A stretch of DNA of 31,493 bases from DASTQL01 sp035761805 (GTDB lineage Bacteria; Actinomycetota; Actinomycetes; Jiangellales; Jiangellaceae), in assembly GCA_035761805.1 (NCBI GenBank), contig DASTQL010000034.1:1-31493 (forward strand). The letters are read 5' to 3'. The notes beneath the pieces were generated by a model. It was not told where the DNA came from. It was given only the letters and a program-made list of their open reading frames with translations, and did not search any database. Positions 7,462 through 15,648 of this stretch are shown here, piece after piece. The position numbers and the translations under genes are program-made. Numbering within the stretch: the first letter of the stretch is position 1; every line of letters starts with the position of its first letter.

Positions 7462-8247
7462 CTACCCCGTTCTGTCCCGGTCGGCAAGGGCTGCACCTGC
7501 GACGAGCGCCTCGGCGATGTCCCGGAGCTTGACGTTGCGGTCCTGCGACTCGCGCCGGAGCATCGCGAAGGCCGTCTCGGCGTCGGTGCGGTACCGCTCG
7601 ACGAGGACGCCCTTGGCCTGCTCGATGACGGCCCGCGAGGCCATCGCCGTGCGCATCTGCTCCGCCAGCGCCCGGGCCTCGGCGTTGCGTAGGTGGCCGG
7701 CCAGGACGATGCCGGCCTGGGCGGTGAACAACCCCAGGAAGGCCTCGTCGACGGCCGAGAAGCCGTCGTGGCCGGGGCTGTAGAGGTTGAGCGCACCGAT
7801 CGGGGAGTCGTGGACCGTGACGGGGGCCGCGAGGAAGCTCCGAACCCCGATCTCGCGGGCGGCCGTGGCGAAGCCGGGCCACCGCTCGGTCGCCTCCTCG
7901 ACGTCGACCCGGTTGATGCGTCGGTGGAGGGCGGCGTCGAGGCAGGGACCCTCGCCCTCGTCGTACTGCCGACGGTCGACCGCGAGCGTGCGCTCGTCGG
8001 TGTACGCGGCGGTGGTGGGGCGCCCGTCCCGGAGGAGGGTGATCCCGGCGGCCTGGCAGCCGGGCACCGTCCGTACGGCGAGGTCGACGACCCGCTGCAG
8101 GGCCGCGGGAAGGTCGTCCTCGCCGAGCAGCACGTCGGTGAGCGAGTCGAGGACCAGGGCCAGCTCGTCGGCCCGCTCGCGCAGCGCGTCGCCGAGCCCG
8201 GAAGGTGCGTCCGCGGTCCCGGTCGCGCGGTCGGCCGCGTCCACCAT
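7462..8247 (-). CDS. GAF and ANTAR domain RNA-binding antiterminator
   Basis: A 261-residue cytoplasmic regulator. Residues about 45-190 form a GAF domain (AAGITLLRDGRPTTAAYTD, YDEGEGPCLDAALHRR, FLAAPVTVHDSPIGALNLYS). Residues about 195-250 form an ANTAR domain (LAEQMRTAMASRAVIEQAKG, VLVERYRTDAETAFAMLRR, KLRDIAEALV). ANTAR domains bind paired hairpins in nascent RNA and block termination; the GAF domain presumably senses a small ligand or redox state. The ATG at 8247 has a strong GAGGAGG ribosome site six bases upstream. The frame remains open upstream to about 10134, antisense to the dehydrogenase gene, which is an artefact of GC-rich DNA. It is divergent from that dehydrogenase across 171 bp. 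Its RNA targets cannot be found by eye. Confidence 0.92.
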   Translation of the reverse strand: MVDAADRATGTADAPSGLGDALRERADELALVLDSLTDVLLGEDDLPAALQRVVDLAVRTVPGCQAAGITLLRDGRPTTAAYTDERTLAVDRRQYDEGEGPCLDAALHRRINRVDVEEATERWPGFATAAREIGVRSFLAAPVTVHDSPIGALNLYSPGHDGFSAVDEAFLGLFTAQAGIVLAGHLRNAEARALAEQMRTAMASRAVIEQAKGVLVERYRTDAETAFAMLRRESQDRNVKLRDIAEALVAGAALADRDRTG

Positions 8248-8418
8248 CGCCGCCTCCTCGACATCGGGCCCCGGCCGTCCCGGGGGTGCTCTGGTCGACG
8301 GTAGCCGCTGCCGGGGTCGGGCCCGCCAGGGACGGGTGGCCTTTCTCACCCGCACGGGCGCGGGTGAGCATGGGAGACTGCGGCAGGTCCCGTCAGCCAT
8401 GAGAGGTGCCCGCTCGTC

Positions 8419-10200
8419 ATGCACCGTGAGATCCGCAAGGTCGGCGTCGTCGGTCTCGGCACGATGGGCGCCGGGATCGCGGAGGTCTTCGCCCGTAACG
8501 GCTTCGAGGTCGTGGGGGTGGAGCGCGACGAGTCGTCGCTGGCCCTGGGCCGGGGACACATCGAGCACTCGACCGCCAGGGCGGTCCGGCGCGGGAAGCT
8601 GACCTCCGACGAGGAGGCCCGGCTCCTCGGCCGGATCACGTTCACGAGCGACCTGGACGACGTGGCCGGCGCGCAGCTGGTGGTGGAGGCCGTCCCCGAG
8701 CACCTGGACCTCAAGCGTGAGGTGTTCGGCCGGCTCGACAAGATCGTCGCTGACGAAGCGATCCTGGCCACCAACACGTCCTCGCTGTCGGTGACCGAGA
8801 TCAGCGTGGCCACCGAGCGTCCGCGCCGGGTGGTCGGCATGCACTTCTTCAACCCCGCACCGGTGCAGGAGTTCGTCGAGGTCGTCCGCACCGTGGTGAC
8901 CGAGTCCGACGTCGTCGACGACGTGACCGCCCTGGCCGAGCGGCTCGGCAAGTCCCCGGTGGTCTGCGGCGACAAGGCCGGCTTCATCGCCAACACGCTG
9001 CTCTTCGGCTACCTCAACCATGCCGCGTCGATGTACGAGAGCCGCTACGCCTCCCGCGAGGACATCGACGACGCCATGCGCCTGGGCTGCGGTTACCCGA
9101 TGGGACCCCTGGCGCTGCTCGACCTCATCGGGCTCGACACCGCGTACGAGATCCTCGACACGATGTACAAGCAGGGGCGCGACCGCCTGCACGCCCCGGC
9201 CCCGATCCTGAAGCAGATGGTCACGGCGGGGCTCAGGGGCCGCAAGACCGGCCGGGGCTTCTACACCTACGAGGCCCCCGACTCGCCGGTCGTGGTCCCC
9301 GACCCCCTCACTCCGGCGCCCGACGCCGACGGACAGGGTGCCCGCGAGGTCAGCACGGTGGGAGTCGTCGGCTCCGGCACGATGGCGACCGGCATCGTGG
9401 AGGTGGCGGCCAAGGCCGGCTACGAGGTCACGTACGTGGCCCGCGGGCAGCAGAAGGTCGACAAGGTCAGGGCGGCCCTGGAGCGCTCCCTGGAGAAGGC
9501 CGTGCAACGCGGCAAGCTCACCGAGGCCGACCGGGACGCGGCCCTGTCCCGGATCACCGGCACGGCCCGACTGGACGACCTCGCCGGCTGCGACCTCGTC
9601 ATCGAGGCGGTCATCGAGGAGCTGTCGGTCAAGCAGGCGCTGTTCGAGACCCTGGACGAGATCTGCAAGCCGGGTGCGGTGCTGGCCACCACGACCTCCT
9701 CGCTGCCGGTCGTCGAGTGTGCGGCGGCCACCGAGCGCCCCGGCGACGTCGTCGGGATGCACTTCTTCAACCCTGCGCCGGTCATGAAGCTCGTGGAGGT
9801 CGTCCACACCGTCTCCACCGCCGACGACGCCGTCGCGACGGTGCGCTCGGTCGCCCGGGCGATGGGCAAGCACCCGGTGGAGTGCGGCGACCGGGCGGGC
9901 TTCATCGTCAACGCCCTGCTCTTCCCGTACCTCAACGACGCGGTGAAGATGCTGCAGGCCCACTACGCGAGCACCGACGACATCGACACCGCCATGCGGC
10001 TGGGCTGCCGGCTGCCGATGGGGCCGTTCGAGCTGCTCGACGTCGTCGGGCTGGACGTGTCGCTGGCGATCGAGCGCACGCTCTACCTGGAGTTCCGGGA
10101 GCCCGGGTTCGCCCCGGCTCCCCTGCTCGAGCACCTGGTGACCGCGGGCTACCTCGGCCGCAAGACCGGGCGCGGCTTCCGCGACTACAACGGCGGCTGA
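8419..10200 (+). CDS. Tandem-duplicated 3-hydroxyacyl-CoA (3-hydroxybutyryl-CoA) dehydrogenase
   Basis: A 593-residue NAD(P)-dependent dehydrogenase made of two complete, homologous copies of about 285 residues joined by a Pro-rich linker (about 292-312). Copy 1 has GVVGLGTMGAGIAEVF, catalytic MHFFNPAPVQEFVEVV and C-terminal GYPMGPLALLDLIGLD with GRKTGRGFYTY. Copy 2 has GVVGSGTMATGIVEVA, MHFFNPAPVMKLVEVV, LPMGPFELLDVVGLD and GRKTGRGFRDY. Both keep the His-Glu pair and a TSSL segment, so both sites may be active. With the thiolase at 16203 it would make 3-hydroxybutyryl-CoA from acetoacetyl-CoA for the ethylmalonyl-CoA route, or act in beta-oxidation or butyryl-CoA formation. The ATG has AGAGGTG about 14 bp upstream. 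Confidence 0.93.
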   Translation: MHREIRKVGVVGLGTMGAGIAEVFARNGFEVVGVERDESSLALGRGHIEHSTARAVRRGKLTSDEEARLLGRITFTSDLDDVAGAQLVVEAVPEHLDLKREVFGRLDKIVADEAILATNTSSLSVTEISVATERPRRVVGMHFFNPAPVQEFVEVVRTVVTESDVVDDVTALAERLGKSPVVCGDKAGFIANTLLFGYLNHAASMYESRYASREDIDDAMRLGCGYPMGPLALLDLIGLDTAYEILDTMYKQGRDRLHAPAPILKQMVTAGLRGRKTGRGFYTYEAPDSPVVVPDPLTPAPDADGQGAREVSTVGVVGSGTMATGIVEVAAKAGYEVTYVARGQQKVDKVRAALERSLEKAVQRGKLTEADRDAALSRITGTARLDDLAGCDLVIEAVIEELSVKQALFETLDEICKPGAVLATTTSSLPVVECAAATERPGDVVGMHFFNPAPVMKLVEVVHTVSTADDAVATVRSVARAMGKHPVECGDRAGFIVNALLFPYLNDAVKMLQAHYASTDDIDTAMRLGCRLPMGPFELLDVVGLDVSLAIERTLYLEFREPGFAPAPLLEHLVTAGYLGRKTGRGFRDYNGG

Positions 10201-10205
10201 CGGCG

Positions 10206-10496
10206 GTGTCCCGTCGCCGGCCGCCTCGGCGCGCGGGGTCAGGGCGCGCGCCCACCGGTGGTCACGACGACGTCGAGCGCTGGCCGGACGGCGACTGGGT
10301 GGTGCGCAGGGTCACCGGGGCCGCGTCGGGCAAGCGCTACCGCTGCCCCGGGTGCGAGCAGACCATCCCGCCGGTCACGCCGCATGTCGTGGCGTGGCCC
10401 GTCGAGGGCGGGACCCTCGCCGGAGGAGGCCTCGGGGAGCGCCGGCACTGGCACGCCGCGTGCTGGCGGGCCCGCGACCGCCGCCGGCCGGGCTGA
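10206..10496 (+). CDS. Small Cys/His-rich protein, putative zinc ribbon
   Basis: A 96-residue basic protein of a small actinobacterial family, sometimes labelled ATP/GTP-binding without good reason. The N-terminal 20 residues are Arg/Gly-rich. The core reads DGDWVVRRVTGAASGKRYRC, then CPGCEQTIPP, HVVAWPVEGG and RRHWHAACW. Cys47, Cys50, His60 and His81/His83/Cys86 could form a zinc site of the HNH or treble-clef kind, though no nuclease residues are certain. The frame extends far upstream inside the dehydrogenase gene; GTG at 10206 is chosen because it is the first start after that gene's stop and keeps the basic N-terminus. The gap to the dehydrogenase is 5 bp, so it is probably cotranscribed. 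Function unknown. Confidence 0.75.
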   Translation: MSRRRPPRRAGSGRAPTGGHDDVERWPDGDWVVRRVTGAASGKRYRCPGCEQTIPPVTPHVVAWPVEGGTLAGGGLGERRHWHAACWRARDRRRPG

Positions 10497-10524
10497 GGCT
10501 GAGCCCGGCCGCCCACCCGGTGAG

Positions 10525-10530
10525 TAGTCT
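10525..10530 (+). promoter_or_regulatory. -10 element TAGTCT, likely leaderless start
   Basis: TAGTCT ends 8 bp before the ATG at 10539, and no Shine-Dalgarno sequence intervenes. This is the spacing expected when transcription starts at the A of the start codon, as in many actinobacterial leaderless genes. Confidence 0.45.
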
Positions 10531-10538
10531 CGGCCGGG

Positions 10539-11351
10539 ATGAGCAGCCAACCGATCCGCGCCAACACCGTGCTCCCCGCCCACCGGGAGCCGATCACCCT
10601 GCACACCGCCGACGGCCTGGAGCTGGTCGCGGAGGTGGCCCGGCCGCTGGACCGCGACCCGGTGGCGACGCTGGTCGGCCTGCACCCGCTTCCCACCCAC
10701 GGCGGGATGATGGACAGCCACGTCTTCCGCAAGGCCGCCTGGCGGCTGCCCGCGCTCGCCGGCATCGCCGTGGTGCGGCTCAACACCCGCGGGACGGCCA
10801 GCGTGCAGGGCCGCAGCGAGGGCGAGTTCGACCAGGCGCGGGGTGAGCGGTACGACGTCGCCGCGGCCCTCGAGTACGCCGAGTTCCACGATCTGCCGAA
10901 CGTGTGGCTGCTCGGCTGGTCGTTCGGGACCGACCTGGCCCTCATGTACGGTCTCGACCCCCTGGTGCACGGGGCGGTCCTCCTGTCGCCGCCGTTGCGC
11001 TACGCGCGGGACGAGGACCTGGACGCCTGGGCGGACTCGGGCAAGCCGCTGGTCGCGCTCGTGCCCGAGCACGACGACTACCTGCGCCCGCCGGAGGCCG
11101 TACGGCGCTTCGCGCGGGTCCCCCAGGCCGAGGTCGTGGCCGTGGAGGGGGCCAAGCACCTGTGGGTGGGCGACGCCGAACGGGTCCTCGACGAGGTGGT
11201 CGCACGGGTCGCGCCTGGCGCTGGACCGCTGCCGACGACCTGGGAGGGGCGGGTCGAGACGGCGGACACCACCGCCTACGCAGACCGGACGACCGCCGCC
11301 TTCGCCGACGTGCCGCACCCCGCCGCCGAGAAGGGGGTGCGTCGCCCATGA
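10539..11351 (+). CDS. Alpha/beta hydrolase (dienelactone/prolyl-oligopeptidase-like)
   Basis: A 270-residue alpha/beta hydrolase. The oxyanion region is LVGLHPLPTHGGMMDSHVFR, typical of the alpha/beta-hydrolase group first annotated as KANL3/Tex30-like or YcjY-like. The nucleophile elbow is GWSFG (Ser128). A late Asp lies in VPEHDDYLRP (Asp180 or 181) and the catalytic His is in VEGAKHLW (His208). The substrate is unknown. A -10-like TAGTCT at 10525-10530 suggests a leaderless transcript. Its stop overlaps the next hydrolase ATG (ATGA), so the pair is translationally coupled. The C-terminal 45 residues (TTAYADRTTAAFADV and onward) lie outside the fold and are of low complexity. Confidence 0.85.
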   Translation: MSSQPIRANTVLPAHREPITLHTADGLELVAEVARPLDRDPVATLVGLHPLPTHGGMMDSHVFRKAAWRLPALAGIAVVRLNTRGTASVQGRSEGEFDQARGERYDVAAALEYAEFHDLPNVWLLGWSFGTDLALMYGLDPLVHGAVLLSPPLRYARDEDLDAWADSGKPLVALVPEHDDYLRPPEAVRRFARVPQAEVVAVEGAKHLWVGDAERVLDEVVARVAPGAGPLPTTWEGRVETADTTAYADRTTAAFADVPHPAAEKGVRRP

Positions 11352-12124
11352 GCGTGGTCGACCTCGCGTACGCCGAGCATGGTGAGGGCCGGCCCGTCGT
11401 CCTGCTGCACGCCTTCCCGCTGTCGCGCGTGGTCTTCGACGAGCAGGCGCGCGGACTGGCCGACCGCGCGAGGATCGTCCTGCCGGACCTGCGCGGCTTC
11501 GGGGAGAGCCCCACGGGCGACGACGAGCCGTCCCTCGACCGCATGGCCGACGACGTGGCCGCCCTGCTCGACCGGCTCGGACTCGAGCGGGTCCTCCTCG
11601 GCGGCCTGTCGATGGGCGGCTACGTGGTGATGGCGTTCCTGCGCCGGCACCCGGAGCGGGTGTCGGGCGTCGTGCTCATGGACACCAAGGCGGGGGCCGA
11701 CCCGCCGGCGGCCCGCGAGAACCGGCTGCGGGTCGCGGCGGCCGTCCTGGACCAGGGCCCGAGGGCGCTGCTTCCGATGCTCGACACGCTGCTCGGCGAG
11801 ACGACCCGGCGCGAGCGGCCGGACGTCGTCGATCGCGTGACCGGCTGGCTGGACGCGGCCCGGCCCGACGGCGTGGCCTGGGCCCAGCGCGCGATGGCCG
11901 CCCGCCCGGACTCGACCGCCACGCTGGCGGCGACGTCGCAGCCGGCCTTCTGCGTGGTGGGGGAGGAGGACACGCTGTCGCCGCACGAGGAGGCCCTGGC
12001 CATGGCCGCGGCCTTCCCACGCGGTGCCGTCGTCCACGTGATCCCCCGGGCCGGTCACCTGACCACGGTCGAGGCGCCCGAGCCAACCACGGGCGCCCTC
12101 CGCGACGTCCTCCGGCACGCCTGA
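11348..12124 (+). CDS. Alpha/beta hydrolase (RsbQ/esterase-like)
   Basis: A 258-residue classical alpha/beta hydrolase. HAFPLSRVVFDEQ carries the oxyanion residues, PDLRGFGES follows, and the nucleophile elbow is GGLSMGGYV (Ser88). The acid is likely Asp in GEEDTLSP and the base is His in PRAGHLTTVEAP. The organisation matches esterases, lactonases and 3-oxoadipate enol-lactonase-like enzymes, and the substrate is undetermined. It starts four bases inside the previous hydrolase (ATGA), so the two are produced together. It is followed by a strong hairpin and the convergent DivIVA-like gene. Confidence 0.88.
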   Translation: MSVVDLAYAEHGEGRPVVLLHAFPLSRVVFDEQARGLADRARIVLPDLRGFGESPTGDDEPSLDRMADDVAALLDRLGLERVLLGGLSMGGYVVMAFLRRHPERVSGVVLMDTKAGADPPAARENRLRVAAAVLDQGPRALLPMLDTLLGETTRRERPDVVDRVTGWLDAARPDGVAWAQRAMAARPDSTATLAATSQPAFCVVGEEDTLSPHEEALAMAAAFPRGAVVHVIPRAGHLTTVEAPEPTTGALRDVLRHA

Positions 12125-12130
12125 CCGGGC

Positions 12131-12165
12131 GGTGGTCCCCGTCCGCGTGGGGGACGGGGACCACC
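12131..12165. terminator. Bidirectional hairpin terminator
   Basis: The arms GGTGGTCCCCGTCC (12131-12144) and GGACGGGGACCACC (12152-12165) are a perfect 14 bp inverted repeat with a 7 nt loop. It fills the 46 bp gap between two convergent genes that end at 12124 and 12171, so it can serve both. As is common in high-GC actinobacteria there is no long T-tract. Confidence 0.85.
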
Positions 12166-12170
12166 ACCAC

Positions 12171-13334
12171 TCAGCGGCGGGCCGGTTCCTCCACGAGTTC
12201 GCCCTCGACGACGTCGGGCTCCTGTGCCTGGGCGGGCCGCGGGTCCGGCGCCCGCGGGGGGGCCGGTGCCGGGACGGGCTGGTCCGGCATGGCCTGCCCT
12301 GCCGCCACCGCGGGGACCACGCCGAGCAGCGACCGCAGCTGGCTCAGGTGGCTGGAGATGCTGTCCCGCTGCCGGGTCAAGTCGTCCACCTCGCGCTGGG
12401 CGGCTCCCGTGGACTCCTCGGCCTCGGCGCGGGCCGTCGCGAGGATCTTGGCGGCCTGGGACTCCGCCTCTGCCACAGCCCGTTCGGCGGTCCGGCGTGC
12501 GGCCGCCAGGGCGCTACGGGTCTGCTCGTCGGTCTCGCGACGGATCTCCTCGGCTCTGGCCGAGGCCGCCGCAGCACGCTCCTCGGCCGACTTGGCCCTG
12601 GCCTCGGCGTCGGCGACGAGGTGCTGGGTCTCGAGGACGGCCGCCTCGTGGCGCTCGGCGTCCTGCCGCTCGGCTTCCTCGCGGCGGGCGGCGAGGGCCA
12701 GCTCGAGCTCGGCCCGCTGGCGGGCGGCCTCGCGTTCCACCGTGGTCCGCTTCTCCGTGGTCTCGTGCTCCACGGTCGCTCGCAGCGCGGCCGCCTCGCG
12801 GCGTGCCGACTCCACGAGGTCGCCGGCCTCCCGCTCGGCGTCGCCCCGCAGCTGCTGGGCGACCTCGGTGGAGGCAGCGCGCTCCTGCTCGGCGTCCCGC
12901 CGGGCGGCGGCTCGCAGCTCGTGCGCGTCGCGTTCCGCGGCCGAGCGCAGCTCCCCGGCGTCGCGACGCGCCTCACGGCGGATCTCCGCGGCCTCGGCCT
13001 CGGCCTGGGCCATGACGTCGGACGACTGCTCCTCGGCCAGCCGGAGCAGCTGCTCGATGCGGGCGCCCAGGCCGCTGTACGAGGGCCGGTCCACCTCACG
13101 GAGCTGGGTGTGGGCACCGGCGAGCTCGGTGCGCAGGCGGACGATCTGTTGCTCGAGGGCGCCGGCGCGCTGCTCCTCGCGCGCCAGGGCAGCCTCCATG
13201 TGGCGGATGTGGCGCTCGACCTGGATCCGGTCGTAGCCACGCATGGCGATGGTGAAGGGGCCGGTCGGTGACTCGTCGAACACCGACAACGGGCCGTCGA
13301 GGGGGGAGGGTAGGCGGTCGGGTGCGTCGTCCAT
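12171..13334 (-). CDS. DivIVA-domain coiled-coil protein
   Basis: A 387-residue protein likely to organise the cell envelope or pole. Residues about 25-60 (PFTIAMRGYDRIQVERHIRH) match the N-terminal DivIVA domain of Wag31/SepIVA-like proteins, where an aromatic/basic loop binds membrane. Residues about 50-335 are an almost unbroken Ala/Glu/Arg coiled coil with heptad-like repeats such as AERDAHELRAAARRDAEQER. The tail (about 340-387) is Pro/Ala-rich and acidic (EGELVEEPARR). ATG at 13334 fits the domain; a GAGAGAG purine tract precedes it. The open frame continues upstream through the Ccr gene but is a shadow there. The gene lies 44 bp downstream of ccr on the same strand and may be read from it. 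Confidence 0.85.
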   Translation of the reverse strand: MDDAPDRLPSPLDGPLSVFDESPTGPFTIAMRGYDRIQVERHIRHMEAALAREEQRAGALEQQIVRLRTELAGAHTQLREVDRPSYSGLGARIEQLLRLAEEQSSDVMAQAEAEAAEIRREARRDAGELRSAAERDAHELRAAARRDAEQERAASTEVAQQLRGDAEREAGDLVESARREAAALRATVEHETTEKRTTVEREAARQRAELELALAARREEAERQDAERHEAAVLETQHLVADAEARAKSAEERAAAASARAEEIRRETDEQTRSALAAARRTAERAVAEAESQAAKILATARAEAEESTGAAQREVDDLTRQRDSISSHLSQLRSLLGVVPAVAAGQAMPDQPVPAPAPPRAPDPRPAQAQEPDVVEGELVEEPARR

Positions 13335-13378
13335 CCTGGGCTCTCTCTCGGGCGTGTGCCGGAGCCGCAGTGACCCCG

Positions 13379-14716
13379 TCACACGTTGCGGAACCTGCTG
13401 ATCGACCCCAGGTGCCGCCCGCGCATCGCCTCGTCGCGCACGCCGAGCCCCTCCTGGGGCGAGAGGCACAGTACTCCTACCTTCCCCTGGTGCAGATTCC
13501 GGTGTACGTCGTAGGCGGCCTGGCCGGTCTGCTCCAGCGGATAGGTCCTCGACAGCGTCGGGTGGATCAACCCGCGTGCGATGAGGTCGTTGGCCTCCCA
13601 GGCCTCGCGGTAGTTGGCGAAGTGCGACCCGATGATGCGCTTGAGGTTCATCCAGAGGTAGCGGTTGTCGTACTCGTGCCAGAAGCCGGACGTGGAAGCA
13701 CAGGTGACGATGGTGCCGCCGCGCCGGGCCACGTAGACGCTGGCGCCGAAGGTCTCGCGACCCGGGTGCTCGAAGACGATGTCGACGTCTCGACCGCCCG
13801 TGAGCTCGCGGATGCGCGCTCCCAGGCGCCGCCACTCCTTGGTGTCCTGGGTGGTCTCGTCCTTCCAGAACCGGAACCCCTCGGCCCGGCGGTCGATGAC
13901 GAGCTCGGCCCCCATCCGGCGGCAGATCTCCACCTTCTCCGTGCTGGAGACCACGCACACGGGCGTCGCCCCCGCGGCCAGCGCCATCTGCGTCGCGTAC
14001 GACCCCAGCCCGCCCGAGGCACCCCAGACGAGCACGACGTCGCCGAGCTTGAGCCCGGCGCCGTTGCGTGAGATGAGCTGGCGGTACGCGGTGGAGTTGA
14101 CCAGCCCGGGACAGGCGGCCTCCTCCCAGCTGAGGTGGGCGGGCTTGGGCATGAGCTGGTTCGCCTTGACCAAGGCCATCTCGGCGAGCCCGCCGAAGTT
14201 GGTCTCGAACCCCCAGATCCGCTGCTCCGGGTCGAGCATCGTGTCGTTGTGCCCCTCGGGCCGCTCCAGCTCCACGGACAGACAGTGCGCGACCACCTCG
14301 TCGCCGGGCTTCCAGGCGTGCACCCCGGGCCCCGCCCGCAGGACCACGCCGGACAGGTCCGAGCCCACGACGTGGTACGGCAGGTCGTGGCGCCTGCCCA
14401 TCGGCGAGGAGCGCCCGTAGCGCTCGAGGAACCCGAAGGTGGGGACCGGCTCGAAGATCGAGGTCCAGACGGTGTTGTAGTTGACGGCACTGGCCATGAC
14501 CGCGACCAGGGCCTCTCCCGGACCCAGCTCGGGCGTCGGCACCTCGTCGACGTGGAGGGACCGGCGGGGGTCCTTGTCGGCCGTGGCGAGGCCGTCGAAG
14601 ACGTCGACCTCGTCCTTGCGCACCGTCACCGCGCGGTAGGACTGCGGCACGGGCAGGGCGGCGAACTCCTCCGGCGCGGTGTCTCCCGCCAGGATCGCCT
14701 CGAGGATGTCCTTCAC
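13379..14716 (-). CDS. ccr: Crotonyl-CoA carboxylase/reductase
   Basis: Ccr reductively carboxylates crotonyl-CoA to (2S)-ethylmalonyl-CoA with NADPH and CO2; it is the key step of the ethylmalonyl-CoA pathway and also feeds polyketide extender units. The protein has 445 residues, the family length. The MDR/alcohol-dehydrogenase-like fold has the Rossmann motif VWGASGGLGSYATQMALAAG (about 230-249). All four CO2-binding residues known from the Kitasatospora enzyme are at the same numbers: Asn81 (NYN), Phe170-Glu171 (IWGFETNFGG) and His365 (IIGSHFANYR). This argues for true carboxylation, not just reduction. GTG at 14716 has GGGAGG eight bases upstream. The gene is solitary here, not beside ecm as in the usual streptomycete cluster. 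A small dyad CTACT-CGCC-AGTAG (14755-14768) lies in its upstream region. Confidence 0.97.
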   Translation of the reverse strand: MKDILEAILAGDTAPEEFAALPVPQSYRAVTVRKDEVDVFDGLATADKDPRRSLHVDEVPTPELGPGEALVAVMASAVNYNTVWTSIFEPVPTFGFLERYGRSSPMGRRHDLPYHVVGSDLSGVVLRAGPGVHAWKPGDEVVAHCLSVELERPEGHNDTMLDPEQRIWGFETNFGGLAEMALVKANQLMPKPAHLSWEEAACPGLVNSTAYRQLISRNGAGLKLGDVVLVWGASGGLGSYATQMALAAGATPVCVVSSTEKVEICRRMGAELVIDRRAEGFRFWKDETTQDTKEWRRLGARIRELTGGRDVDIVFEHPGRETFGASVYVARRGGTIVTCASTSGFWHEYDNRYLWMNLKRIIGSHFANYREAWEANDLIARGLIHPTLSRTYPLEQTGQAAYDVHRNLHQGKVGVLCLSPQEGLGVRDEAMRGRHLGSISRFRNV

Positions 14717-14851
14717 GGTGGGCCTCCCGGTGGTCGACGCGGGATGGCAGGACCCTACTCGCCAGTAGCCTCGCCGAGAAGACGCCCGCGACCGGATGTG
14801 GCCGACGTCTCGGCGCGACGGACCGGTGCCGCGACAGGTCGGGACCGTCCG

Positions 14852-14857
14852 TAGCAT
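14852..14857 (+). promoter_or_regulatory. -10 element TAGCAT, likely leaderless start
   Basis: TAGCAT ends 8 bp before the ATG at 14866 and no ribosome-binding site intervenes, so the membrane-protein transcript probably begins at its start codon. The region is the divergent spacer shared with ccr. Confidence 0.45.
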
Positions 14858-14865
14858 GGGCGGCC

Positions 14866-15639
14866 ATGGCCACGGTGCGGCGCGACGGTGAACCCTGGGT
14901 GGACGTCCGCGCACCGGACGACGTCGACCAGCCACCCCGTCGCTGGGAGTCCGTTCCGACTCGTCGGGCCGTGCTGGCCGTCCTCGCCGTCACGGCCCTC
15001 CTGGCCGTCGTCGACCAGGCCCTCAAGTACGTCGACATGTACGTGCGCGACGTCCCGGGATGGCTCGTCGCCTTCGACGTCAACCGCGAGAACAACGTCC
15101 CGACCGCCTGGAACGCGCTGCTGATCCTCGCCGCAGGCGCGGTGGCCGCCCTGTGTGCGACCCTCGCCGACGGAGGGTCCCGGCCGAGGCGCTGGTCGTG
15201 GGTCGTGGTCGCACTCCTGACGGTCTTCCTGGGGGTCGACGAGCTGGCTCGCCTCCACGAGCGGCTGCGTGGGCCGAGCCTCCAGCTGTCCGGCGGAGCC
15301 ATGCACACGATCCCGCTCTACGCGTGGCTCCTCCTCGGCTCGGTGCTGGGTCTGGTGGCGCTGGCCCTGGCCCTCTGGTGGGCCCGGTCGCTCCCCCGTG
15401 ACGTCCGCAGCATGTTCCTGGCCGGGGTCCTGCTCTTCGGGACCGGAGCCGTCGCGGTGGAGGCTGTCGGGAGCTACGTGGACAACACGCGCGGCGTGGG
15501 GCGGATCTACTTCGGCATCACCGCGGTCGAGGAGACGCTGGAGATGGTCGGGGCTCTGCTCGTGACCGTCGCATTCCTGCGGATGCTGCGGACCACGGTC
15601 GTCGACGGCAGGCGTGCGCTCGCCCTGCGTCGGCCCTGA
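14866..15639 (+). CDS. Multi-pass membrane protein of unknown function
   Basis: A 257-residue membrane protein that I cannot assign to a named family. After a hydrophilic N-terminus (1-33), about six hydrophobic segments lie near residues 34-52, 80-100, 110-124, 149-171, 182-201 and 214-238. Charged residues sit at or in these segments in a pattern worth noting: VDELARLHE at 124-132 (Asp125, Glu126, His131, Glu132), Glu199 in AVEAVGSYVDN, and VEETLEMVG at 221-229. Clustered Asp/Glu/His in adjacent helices suggest a metal site, but this is inference. It is divergent from ccr across 149 bp and ends 9 bp from the convergent epimerase gene. No ribosome site is visible. Confidence 0.75.
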   Translation: MATVRRDGEPWVDVRAPDDVDQPPRRWESVPTRRAVLAVLAVTALLAVVDQALKYVDMYVRDVPGWLVAFDVNRENNVPTAWNALLILAAGAVAALCATLADGGSRPRRWSWVVVALLTVFLGVDELARLHERLRGPSLQLSGGAMHTIPLYAWLLLGSVLGLVALALALWWARSLPRDVRSMFLAGVLLFGTGAVAVEAVGSYVDNTRGVGRIYFGITAVEETLEMVGALLVTVAFLRMLRTTVVDGRRALALRRP

Positions 15640-15648
15640 CCGGGTGCG

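Noticed and set aside
7462..10134. An 890-codon minus-strand frame extending the GAF-ANTAR gene
   Set aside because: Beyond 8247 it is antisense to the dehydrogenase gene, and the GAF-ANTAR gene has a strong ribosome site at 8247.
12171..15308. A 1045-codon open frame that would fuse the DivIVA-like protein to upstream sequence
   Set aside because: Its N-terminal part overlaps ccr in another frame and has the Arg/Pro-rich composition of a GC-rich shadow. DivIVA similarity begins only at ATG 13334.
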